NCBI RefSeq assembly: GCF_027594785.1
Contig: NZ_CP075584.1
Span: 3,782,001 to 3,846,000 of the forward strand
Reading direction: 5' to 3'
Source: Cryobacterium breve
GTDB lineage: Bacteria > Actinomycetota > Actinomycetes > Actinomycetales > Microbacteriaceae
Length of the DNA stretch: 64,000 nt
Shown here: positions 16,393 to 24,366 of the stretch, piece after piece
Layout of the letters: every line of letters starts with the position of its first letter
How positions within the stretch are numbered: the first letter of the stretch is position 1
Made by a program: the position numbers and the translations under genes
The notes under the pieces: generated by a model
Told to the model about the DNA's origin: nothing
The model's input: only the letters and a program-made list of their open reading frames with translations
Database searches by the model: none

Positions 16393-17765
16393 ATGAACAA
16401 GTACGTTGTCACCAACCCCGCAACGGGCACGAGCGGCCCCAGCTTCGCGCTGGCGACCGACGACGAGGTTGCGAAAGCGATCGCCGCGGCGGACCGCGCC
16501 CACACCGAGTTCTCGCGCCGCACATCCGTCGCCGAGCGGGCGGCACTCATGCAGCGCGTCGCCGACCTGCACACCGAGCGTCGCGAGCACCTGGCCGAGT
16601 CTCATCGTGCGCGAAATGGGTAAGCCCGTCGAGCAGGCGCTCGGCGAGGTCGACTTCTCCGCCGACATCTACTCCTACTACGCGACCCACGGTGAGGCGT
16701 TCCTCGCTGACGAACCGATCGAACTGCTCGGCGGCGAGGGCTCGGCGTTCATGCGCAGCGCGTCCCTCGGGGTGCTCCTCGGCATCATGCCGTGGAACTT
16801 CCCCTACTACCAGGTCGCCCGGTTCGCCGGCCCGAACCTGGTGCTCGGCAACACCATCCTGCTCAAGCACGCCTCGCAGTGCCCCGAATCCGCCGCCGCC
16901 ATCGAAGAGATCTTCGCGGATGCCGGGTTCCCCGCGGGCGCATACCGGAACCTTTACGCGTCCAACGCCCAGATCTCCGACATCATCGCCGACCCCCGGG
17001 TGCACGGTGTGTCCCTGACCGGGTCAGAGGGTGCCGGGGCGGCCGTTGCCGAGGTCGCCGGCCGCAACCTGAAGAAGGTCGTGCTCGAACTGGGCGGATC
17101 GGACCCGTTCATCCTGCTCAGCACGGACGACCTCGAGGAGGCCGTCGACGCCGCCGTCGCCGCCCGCCTGGACAACTCGGGCCAGTCCTGCAACGCCGCC
17201 AAGCGCTTCATCGTCATCGACGGACTCTTCGACGCGTTCGTGGAGAGCTTCACCGCGAAGATGACCGGCAATGTCCCCGCCGACCCGACCTCGCCGGAAA
17301 CGACTCTCGGACCGCTCTCTTCCCTCGGGGCGGCAGAGAACCTCGAGGAGCAGGCTCGGACGGGCCGAGGCCCAGGGTGCAACCGTCGTGGCCCGCGGCA
17401 TCCGCACCGGTGCGTTCTTCTCTCCGACCGTGTTGACCGGGGTCTCCCCGGACAGTGATGCCTACCGCGAAGAGTTCTTCGGCCCGGTCGCATCGATCTA
17501 CCGCGTGCAGGACGAGCACGAGGCGGTGCAGGTCGCCAACGACATCCCGTACGGCCTGGGCTCGTACCTCTTCACGACCGACCCTGATCAGGCACTGCGT
17601 GTCGCCGACCAGATCGAGGCCGGCATGGTGTTCATCAACGGCTCGCTCCTCGACAGCCCGGAACTGCCCTTCGGCGGCGTGAAGCGCTCCGGCTTCGGAC
17701 GTGAGATGGGACGCTTCGGCATCGCTGAGTTCGCCAACCGCAAGCTCATCCGCATCCTGAAGTAG
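16393..17765 (+). CDS. NAD(P)-dependent aldehyde dehydrogenase, two frame breaks
   Basis: An aldehyde dehydrogenase of about 457 residues, nearest in pattern to succinate-semialdehyde dehydrogenases. Seen: GIMPWNFPYYQ, the SLTGSEGAG coenzyme loop, the catalytic Glu in VLELGGSDPF and Cys in NSGQSCNAAKR, and LPFGGVKRSGFGRE at the end. Two frame breaks, at 16598-16602 (AGTCT) and 17352-17356 (AGGCT), are each repaired by removing one base, giving HLAELIVREMG and EEQLGRAEAQG. The ATG has GGGAGA upstream, and a TATGCT box lies 45 bp before it. A strong hairpin follows the stop. Substrate inferred only by family. Confidence 0.92.
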
Positions 17766-17776
17766 TCGCTCGCGCC

Positions 17777-17805
17777 TCGGCCGGGTCCCAATCGGACCCG
17801 GCCGA
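17777..17805 (+). terminator. terminator hairpin between aldehyde dehydrogenase and HAD genes
   Basis: TCGGCCGGGTCC and GGACCCGGCCGA form a perfect 12-bp stem with a 5-nt loop 12 bp after the stop. The two flanking genes converge, so it may act on both. There is no long T run. Confidence 0.75.
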
Positions 17806-17841
17806 CACCGCGTCAGCCAGTCATCCAGTCAGGCAGTCACC

Positions 17842-18693
17842 TCAACGAGCGCCCTGCAACAGACCGGGGAACGCTGCCAGGATGCTCGTGACCACGCCAT
17901 CGTCGTCGTTCGACGGGGCGAGGTGTCGGGCGCGGGCACGGATGCTCGGGTGCGCGTTGGCCATCGCGTATGACTCGCCGGCGGCGTCGAGCATTTCGGC
18001 GTCGTTGAGGTAGTCGCCGAAGGCCATGGTCTGCTCCTTGCTGATACCGAGTTCGTGCTGGAGGCGCATCAGCGCCCGCCCCTTGTTGACCCCTGGACGC
18101 ATCACGTCGACCCAGTGTTCGCCCGAGACGACGACGTCGGCCTCGAGACCGAGGCCGCGCAGGGCCGGTCCGGTCCGGTCCTCCGCTGAGGCGAAGTCGT
18201 AGATGGCCAGTTTCACCACCGTGTCATCAGAGGATGCGGCGAGCACATCATCGACGACCGCCAGGGCCTCGTAGTACGGCTTGACCTTGGCGAAGAACTC
18301 GGCGTCAGTGCGCTCGATATACGCCGTCCGAACCCCGCACACGACGATGCCCACGTCAGAGCCGGTGGCGGCTGCCGTGCGCGCCCACTCGACGATGGCG
18401 GGGATGACGGACAACACGACGGGTTCCAGCGCGATGCTCGAGCCGTCGCGCACGACGTTCGTGCCGTTCTCCGCGATGAACACGAGGCCCTCGCGCTCGC
18501 CGAACGTCTCCCGCAGGGTCTGGTACTGGCGTCCGCTTGCGGGGGAGAACATCACTCCGGCGCGGAGCAGCGCCTCGAGCACCGGCCAGAAGTCGTCGGG
18601 CACCCGACCGGAATCATCGAGGAGAGTGCCGTCCATGTCGGAGACGATCAGGCGGATGTCGGCGGGGTCCTGGAGGTGAGTCACCCTCTCCAT
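17842..18693 (-). CDS. Cof-type HAD hydrolase (sugar phosphatase-like)
   Basis: A 283-residue HAD phosphatase of the Cof subfamily with a C2 cap. Seen: motif I DMDGTLLDD with the nucleophile Asp, FIAENGTNVV, a lysine in the VNKGRAL segment and motif IV FGDYLNDAEML. Members remove phosphate from sugar phosphates or cofactors. The ATG start is the default; however GATAAT lies 7 nt before an in-frame GTG nine bases downstream (18684), so a leaderless GTG start is a real alternative. Monocistronic, convergent with the dehydrogenase. Confidence 0.9.
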   Translation of the reverse strand: MERVTHLQDPADIRLIVSDMDGTLLDDSGRVPDDFWPVLEALLRAGVMFSPASGRQYQTLRETFGEREGLVFIAENGTNVVRDGSSIALEPVVLSVIPAIVEWARTAAATGSDVGIVVCGVRTAYIERTDAEFFAKVKPYYEALAVVDDVLAASSDDTVVKLAIYDFASAEDRTGPALRGLGLEADVVVSGEHWVDVMRPGVNKGRALMRLQHELGISKEQTMAFGDYLNDAEMLDAAGESYAMANAHPSIRARARHLAPSNDDDGVVTSILAAFPGLLQGAR

Positions 18694-18850
18694 TATCGAG
18701 GACGGCGCGGGGTACGGGGACCGTCGACAGCGGGCCGGCCCCGTGCACCCCTGTTCCGGCGCCCTACTCGGCGCCCTTGTGTGCTTCCGGTCCAGGGGGC
18801 ACGATGCATCGAGGACACCGTGCCCGATTCACCGTTGAAAGGTCGCTCCC

Positions 18851-19633
18851 ATGCCCCGTACCTCTGTTGTGACCGGCTCGGCAAGCGGCATCGGGAAGGC
18901 GACCAGGGAACTTCTCATCGAGCGCGGTGAGACCGTCATCGGCGTCGATGTCCATGATGCGGACGTGGTCGTGGATCTGTCCACCGCGGCAGGGCGCGCG
19001 TCCCTCGTCGAGCAGGTGACGGAACTGAGCGGCGGTACGATCGACGCCGTGCTGGCCGTCGCCGGCCTGGCCACGCCGACGGCCACCACCGTGGCCGTGA
19101 ACTACTTCGGAACCATCGCGACGCTCGAGGGCCTGCGCCCCCTGCTGGCCGGCTCGGCGGCCCCGCGCGCCGTCGCCGTTGCATCGATGGCCTCGCTCTT
19201 CCCGCCGGACGACATCCTGCTCGCCGCGCTCCTCGCGGGAAACGAAACGGATGCCCTGGCCCGCGCGGCCGAGCTCGAGGCTGGTGGCGAGGAACTCGGC
19301 GCCCTGATCTACGGCACCACGAAGCGCGCCCTGGCCCTGTGGATCCGCCGGAACGCGGCGACGGACGCCTGGGCCGGCGCCTCGATTCCCCTGAACGCGA
19401 TCGCACCCGGGGTCGTGGACACCCCGATGACGTCCGACATGATCAAGACGCCGCAGCAGCGCGAGGCGATGGCCGCCATGGTTCCGATGCCCCTCAACGG
19501 GATCTTCGAACCGCGCTCCGTCGCCTACCTCCTGGCGTGGCTCGCCGGCGAGGAGAACGCCCACCTGTGTGGGCAGGTCATCTTCATCGACGGCGGTTCG
19601 GACGTGATCATCCGGGGCGACACCACCTGGTAG
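18851..19633 (+). CDS. short-chain dehydrogenase/reductase
   Basis: A 260-residue SDR. Seen: the cofactor motif TGSASGIGKAT (residues about 8-18), the catalytic YGTTKRALA (Tyr-x3-Lys near residues 155-159), an upstream Ser in VASMAS and IDGGSDVI at the C-terminus. Pattern resembles 3-alpha-hydroxysteroid dehydrogenase/carbonyl reductases. An Asp in VDVHDADVV after strand 2 suggests NAD(H). GAAAGG precedes the ATG at normal spacing. It stands alone before a convergent ABC operon. Substrate unknown. Confidence 0.92.
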   Translation: MPRTSVVTGSASGIGKATRELLIERGETVIGVDVHDADVVVDLSTAAGRASLVEQVTELSGGTIDAVLAVAGLATPTATTVAVNYFGTIATLEGLRPLLAGSAAPRAVAVASMASLFPPDDILLAALLAGNETDALARAAELEAGGEELGALIYGTTKRALALWIRRNAATDAWAGASIPLNAIAPGVVDTPMTSDMIKTPQQREAMAAMVPMPLNGIFEPRSVAYLLAWLAGEENAHLCGQVIFIDGGSDVIIRGDTTW

Positions 19634-19661
19634 CGAACCGCCTGGTCGCGAGACCGGGCGG

Positions 19662-20346
19662 TCACCGCGTTGAGAGCGCGCCGTCGACCATCGAGTGCAC
19701 CGAGCTCATCAGCGGCAGCAGGCGCTGGTCGTGGGTGACCAGGATCGTGGCGGTGTCGAACTCCGCGGTCAGCCGCAGGATCAGGGCCAGGATGCTGGCA
19801 CCGCGCTCCTGGTCGAGCGCACTGGTGGGCTCGTCGACGACCAGCGCGCTCGGCTCGTTCATGAGCGCCCGGGCGATATTGACCCGCTGGCGCTGACCTC
19901 CCGAGAGCCTGCGCCGGGTGCTTGGCGCGGTGATCGGCGAGGCCGACCGCGTCGAGGAGTTCCCCGGCCCGCACGCGTGCGGCGTTGCGGGCCCCGCGAC
20001 CCCGGCGAGGCCCGTCCAGTTCCCCCATCACGACGAGCTGTTCTTCCGCGGTCAACGAGGGAATCAGGTTCGACTGCTGGAAGATGATGCCGATGCTCTC
20101 CCGGCGCAGCTGTGCCCGGTCCGTGAGCGAGAGGGCCGTGGCATCGACGTCGCCGATGCGCAGGGTCCCGCTGTCCGGACTGATCAGGGTCGATGCCACG
20201 GCGAGCAGGCTCGACTTTCCCGAGCCGGAGGGGCCGGTGATCCCGACCACGGAACCGCGTTCGACCGTGAGGCTCACGTCGTCGACGGCGGTGACCCTCC
20301 TGTCGCCATCCGGGAAGGTGAGGGTGATGTTGTCAAGGGTGATCAT
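19662..20346 (-). CDS. ABC transporter ATP-binding protein (LolD/MacB type), frame break
   Basis: A 227-residue ATPase that would power the permease encoded just upstream on the same strand. Seen: Walker [11 protein letters not shown]-loop FQQSNLIPS, signature LSGGQRQRV, Walker [12 protein letters not shown] and the switch His in VTHDQ. The signature becomes visible only after removing one base at 19906-19910 (AGCCT on the + strand, CAGGCTC on the coding strand). The start overlaps the permease stop (ATGA). It probably forms an exporter of lipids or antibiotics, regulated by the divergent kinase/regulator pair. Confidence 0.92.
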
Positions 20347-21413
20347 CGGTTGCTCCCGAGGGCGGTGAGGGGGTCGGCGGTGGTGACGGAACGGAGCGCG
20401 AATGCAGCGCCGGCGAGACCCAGCGCGATCATCGCCGCACCGGGCAGGAGGGTGGTCAGGGGGCTGATCACGAAGGGCAACGCCGTGCCGGCCAGTGCGC
20501 CGAGCAGGGCGGTCAGTCCGATGCCGAGCCCGACGCCCAGGACGAGGATGAGGGCGGCCTGTCCCAGGGCGTCGCCGACCAGCATCCGGTTGGATGCGCC
20601 GAGCGCCTTCAGGACGGCGACGTCCGGTTGGCGCTGGATGCTCCAGACGGTGAAGAACGCACCGACCACGAGGGCGGAAATGCCGAACAACATGGCGACC
20701 ATCAGGAGCAGGGAGCCGATTTCGGAACGGAACGCCGACAGCGCCGTCAGGGATTGGAGCACGCCGGCCGAGGAGGTACCGGTTGCCGTGTCCGCGGCGG
20801 CCCAGTCGGTTCCGGAGGCGGTCACGGCCAGGACGGAGGCATAGGCGCCTGCGCTGCCGGTCGTGGCAGCCAGCTTCTGCCAATCGGCCAGGGCCATCCA
20901 GATGACCGGCGTGTGTGAGTACCAGGTATCGTCGGTGACCCGGTCTACGACGAAGGCGGAACCCAGGACGGTGACCGTGTCGCCTGCCTGCGCGTCGAGC
21001 TTCGTCGCGGCCGTCCGAGGGAGGGTCAGGTGCCCGCTCTCCAATGCGCTTCCGGAACCGAATCCGGAGGCGCTGCCGAACAAGGCGACGGCGACCTGGT
21101 TGTCACCGGCCGACACCTTCTGCTGGCTGATCCCCAGGGGATGCACCTCCCGGACCCCGGCCTGCTCGCGCCACCGGAGCGCATCCGCTTCGGTCACCGC
21201 GGAATCGGCGAAGCTGCGCTCCGCGTCCGCGACCGGGGCGGAGAAGACGATGCGATCGGCACCGAGGCCGGTGATCGCAGAGATGTTCTGGTCGGCCAGG
21301 CCACCGGTCAGGCCGGACAGGAATCCGACCAGCAGGGTGATCAGGGTCACCACGGTTCCGATGAGGACGAATCGCCCCCTGGCGAATCTCAGATCGCGCC
21401 ACGCTACGTACAC
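20343..21413 (-). CDS. ABC transporter permease (FtsX/MacB family)
   Basis: A 356-residue permease with the FtsX/MacB layout: one N-terminal transmembrane helix (about residues 15-38), a large extracytoplasmic domain, then three C-terminal helices. Seen: VAWRDLRFARGRFVLIG at the start, and the conserved RQPDVAVLKALGAS coupling loop contacting the ATPase. I chose the GTG at 21413 because AAGGAG lies 7 nt upstream; longer in-frame extensions look non-coding. Overlaps the ATPase gene by 4 bp. The gene is divergent from the sensor kinase (224 bp apart), a layout typical of envelope-stress detoxification modules. Confidence 0.92.
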   Translation of the reverse strand: MYVAWRDLRFARGRFVLIGTVVTLITLLVGFLSGLTGGLADQNISAITGLGADRIVFSAPVADAERSFADSAVTEADALRWREQAGVREVHPLGISQQKVSAGDNQVAVALFGSASGFGSGSALESGHLTLPRTAATKLDAQAGDTVTVLGSAFVVDRVTDDTWYSHTPVIWMALADWQKLAATTGSAGAYASVLAVTASGTDWAAADTATGTSSAGVLQSLTALSAFRSEIGSLLLMVAMLFGISALVVGAFFTVWSIQRQPDVAVLKALGASNRMLVGDALGQAALILVLGVGLGIGLTALLGALAGTALPFVISPLTTLLPGAAMIALGLAGAAFALRSVTTADPLTALGSNR

Positions 21414-21637
21414 AGAGGACTCCTTTTCACGCCGGTCCCGCCACGGGACCGGCTGCAGCTGGCGAGCCCGTGCCCGCCACTGACCACTCTGCCGAGAACC
21501 GAACGCCCGGTCATCGTGCACCGGAACGGTCCTTCGGCGACGAAGGGCGGAGCATCCGTTACACCTTTCGAAGGATGCCGTCCCTGCCGATTCCCCGTAC
21601 GGTGGACTGGTGATCGCCGAGTGAGAGTAGCAACGCC

Positions 21638-22870
21638 ATGACCGCGCACGGTTCGGGACTCGACTCCGTCTTCCTGGGGCTGCGCGTGAGCCTGCACCTG
21701 TTGGTGCTCGGCCTCGTCGTGCTCGTCGTCGCGACGGCCGGACAGGCGGGGATGCCTGCCGCGGGGGTCATCATCTGCCTGGCTGCCGTGTTGCTCGGAA
21801 CCTACGCGACGGGCACACTGGTCGCCCACAACCTCCCAAGCCGTTCCCTGCCCGGATGGGCACTGGCCTGGACGGCCGCGCTGAGCCTCGAGTGGGTTGT
21901 GCTTACGGCCTTCAGCCCCGAGGCGATCTACCTGCTCTTCCCGCTTTTCTTCATCTACCTGCACCTTCTGCCCGGCTGGACGGGCCCGGCAGCGGTCGCC
22001 CTCGCGACCGGGATCGCGATCATTGCGTTCGGCCTGCATCGCGGATTCAACGTCGGCGGCGTGATCGGCCCGGTGATCGGCGCGCTGGTCGCCGTCGTCA
22101 TCGGGCTCGCCTACCGCTCCCTCACCAGGGAAGCCCGAGAGCGCGACCGGCTGATCGCCGAGTTGCAGGACACCCGTGCCCAGCTCGCGACGGCCGAGCG
22201 GGCCGCGGGCGTGCTCGATGAACGCGGCCGGCTGGCCCGAGAGATCCACGACACCGTGTCTCAGAGCCTCTCCAGCATCGTCCTGCTGCTGCACGCGGCC
22301 GAGCGCTCCGCCGATTCGAGTGCCGCAGTGCGCCTGCACCTGGGCCAGGCGAGGGATGCCGCGACCCAGGCCCTCGGCGAAACCCGGTCCTTCATCGACG
22401 AGCTCTCCCCGCCGGCGTTGCGACAGACCACGCTGGTCGAGGCGCTCCGCCGGCTGGCCGTCGAGACGGGTGCGGCCAGTGGAGTCCCGGTCAACGTCAC
22501 AATCTCCGGGGACATCGGCCTGCTGCCGACGCGGCTCGAAACGGCCCTGCTCCGGATCGCGCAGGGAGCGCTGGCCAACGCCGTGCAGCATGCCCAGGCC
22601 AGCCGGATCGACCTGACGTTGAGCCGGCTCGATTCGGAAGTCATTCTCGACGTCGTCGACGATGGAGTCGGCTTCGACCCCGAGCATGGCTCGCAGGTCG
22701 CTCCCGCCTCTGTCGGCGCCGCTGCCGCCCGCAACACCTTCGGCCTGCACGCCATGCGGGAGCGTGTCGCTGAGCTGGGCGGGACGCTCACGGTCGAAAG
22801 CACCCGAGCGGATGCCGACCGGAACCGGCACGGGACCAGCGTCGTCGCCAGCTTCGAGCTCGCCCGATGA
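21638..22870 (+). CDS. HisKA_3-type sensor histidine kinase
   Basis: A 410-residue membrane sensor kinase of the LiaS/DesK (NarL-partner) class. Seen: five or six hydrophobic helices in the first 160 residues, an HisKA_3 phosphoacceptor LAREIHDTVSQSL with the His near residue 204, and a HATPase domain with the N box RIAQGALANAVQHA and G box DDGVGFDP. There is no large extracytoplasmic sensor, so it probably senses the membrane or the transporter itself. Overlaps the regulator gene by 4 bp. Likely controls the divergent ABC exporter (inference). Confidence 0.95.
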   Translation: MTAHGSGLDSVFLGLRVSLHLLVLGLVVLVVATAGQAGMPAAGVIICLAAVLLGTYATGTLVAHNLPSRSLPGWALAWTAALSLEWVVLTAFSPEAIYLLFPLFFIYLHLLPGWTGPAAVALATGIAIIAFGLHRGFNVGGVIGPVIGALVAVVIGLAYRSLTREARERDRLIAELQDTRAQLATAERAAGVLDERGRLAREIHDTVSQSLSSIVLLLHAAERSADSSAAVRLHLGQARDAATQALGETRSFIDELSPPALRQTTLVEALRRLAVETGAASGVPVNVTISGDIGLLPTRLETALLRIAQGALANAVQHAQASRIDLTLSRLDSEVILDVVDDGVGFDPEHGSQVAPASVGAAAARNTFGLHAMRERVAELGGTLTVESTRADADRNRHGTSVVASFELAR

Positions 22871-23490
22871 CCATCCGGGTGCTGATCGCCGACGACCATC
22901 CCATCATGCGCACCGGTCTGCTCGCCCTGCTGGACACGGAATCATCGGTCACTGTCGTCGCCGCGGTCGGTACGACCGCCGAGGCGCTCGCCGAGACCGT
23001 GCGCCTGAGACCTGACGTGGTTCTGATGGACCTGCAGTTCCAGGGCCAGTTCGAGGGCGCCGCGGCGACTCAGCGTATCCGTGCGCTCGAGAACGCTCCT
23101 GCCGTGCTGATCCTCACGAACTACGACGCCGAAAGCGATATCGTCACCGCAATCGAGAGCGGCGCAGCGGGCTACCTGCTCAAGGACACCCCGCCTGACG
23201 ATCTCATCGCCGCCGTGATCGCCGCTGCCTCCGGTCAGTCGGCGCTCGCGCCCGCCGTTGCCACCCGGCTCCTGGCGCGGGTGCGCGAGGCCCAGTCCGC
23301 GTTGAGCGTTCGCGAACTCGAGGTGGTGTCGCTGGTCGCAGACGGCCACAGCAACGGGGATATCGCCCGGCTGCTGCATCTGAGCGAAACCACCGTCAAG
23401 TCGCATCTCGCGCATATCTTTCCCAAGCTGGGTGTGTCGAGTCGCACGGCGGCCGTCGCGGCCGCGCGCCAGGCCGGACTCATCCGCTGA
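22867..23490 (+). CDS. NarL/LuxR-type response regulator
   Basis: A 207-residue response regulator. Seen: acidic pocket IADDHP at residues about 6-11, the phosphoacceptor Asp in VVLMDLQF (near residue 54), Lys in YLLKDTPP, and a LuxR helix-turn-helix starting LSVRELEVVSLVADGHSN with VKSHLAHIFPKLGV. Translated with the kinase (ATGA overlap). The most likely target is the divergent ABC operon; the gene downstream (23637) is preceded by a dyad that could also be a site. Confidence 0.96.
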   Translation: MTIRVLIADDHPIMRTGLLALLDTESSVTVVAAVGTTAEALAETVRLRPDVVLMDLQFQGQFEGAAATQRIRALENAPAVLILTNYDAESDIVTAIESGAAGYLLKDTPPDDLIAAVIAAASGQSALAPAVATRLLARVREAQSALSVRELEVVSLVADGHSNGDIARLLHLSETTVKSHLAHIFPKLGVSSRTAAVAAARQAGLIR

Positions 23491-23540
23491 TCCGGCCTTC
23501 GGATGGCCGGCCTGGACGTGACGGGCGCGGTCACGCGCTG

Positions 23541-23566
23541 TCCAACGGTTAACGGTCTATGTTGGA
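23541..23566 (+). promoter_or_regulatory. inverted repeat upstream of an exported protein gene
   Basis: TCCAAC-N14-GTTGGA surrounds the AACGGTTAACGGTC segment. It lies 70 bp before the start at 23637, just after the response-regulator gene. It may be an operator; no consensus is known. Confidence 0.4.
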
Positions 23567-23636
23567 AAGGTAAACAACGGGTGAACGAAGCCTGATCGAT
23601 CAGTGAACGTGAACTGGTTTCGATGGTCGGTGAGGC

Positions 23637-24347
23637 TTGGCGGGTCCGTGGCGCCTGCCGGATGCCGCACGGCACGCCGGCATTCCGAGACCGGAGTACC
23701 CCACGAGAGATGCGCAGCGCGACAGCAGCGAGTCGGTCAGGGCCCGGGTCCTCATCGTCGGTGGTTTCTGCGTCGCGACGGCGCTCATCGCCGCAGTCTG
23801 CGTCTTCGGAGCCGCGCGCCACGTGACCGCAACGTCGGCAGCACCCGTTTCCGTCGTGAGCGCCGCAGTGGAGATGCTCCCTGGTCCCGCAGAGTCGGTG
23901 GGCGGCCTCGACAGCGCGGACGGTTCCGGGATCGAGGTCAGCGTCGACGTGCTCGCCTCCCCGGCGATCGTCGACCGGGGTGCCGTCCCCTTCCAGCCTC
24001 CGTCGACCACAGGCGACGACTTCACGTCCACCGTCACGCTCACCGGCCGGCAGTCCGAGATCGATCTGTGCTCCGGGCTCGTGGACACGACGGCCTGGTA
24101 CGGTACGCCGATGCTCGTCGAGCACTGGGGCTGCGGCGGGGAACTCTTCCCCCGGTGGACCGGGGCGCAGGTCCGCCTTGCAGGCATCGACGCCGGCGTC
24201 TATCGGGTGACCGGTGTGATCGGTACCTTGAGCGCGGGAACCGCGATGGTCAGCGACGTTCCGCACGGTCACGACCTCGTCTTTCAGACCTGCCTGAACG
24301 GGAACAGTGCAGACATGGTCCTCATCGGCCTGTCGCGGATCGGCTAG
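23637..24347 (+). CDS. membrane-anchored exported protein, sortase-like appearance
   Basis: A 236-residue protein with a 37-residue cytoplasmic segment, one transmembrane helix (about 38-60) and an exported domain. The C-terminal half contains WGCGGELFPRWTGAQV, YRVTGVIGTL and LVFQTCLNG. The last resembles the TLVTC segment of sortases, but I see neither the sortase His in its usual context nor a clear following Arg, so a sortase is only a possibility. The start is uncertain: a TTG with GGTGAGG upstream is the only good in-frame choice before the helix. Convergent with the GGDEF/EAL gene. Confidence 0.65.
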   Translation: MAGPWRLPDAARHAGIPRPEYPTRDAQRDSSESVRARVLIVGGFCVATALIAAVCVFGAARHVTATSAAPVSVVSAAVEMLPGPAESVGGLDSADGSGIEVSVDVLASPAIVDRGAVPFQPPSTTGDDFTSTVTLTGRQSEIDLCSGLVDTTAWYGTPMLVEHWGCGGELFPRWTGAQVRLAGIDAGVYRVTGVIGTLSAGTAMVSDVPHGHDLVFQTCLNGNSADMVLIGLSRIG

Positions 24348-24366
24348 AGCTGCCCAGGCCCTCGAG

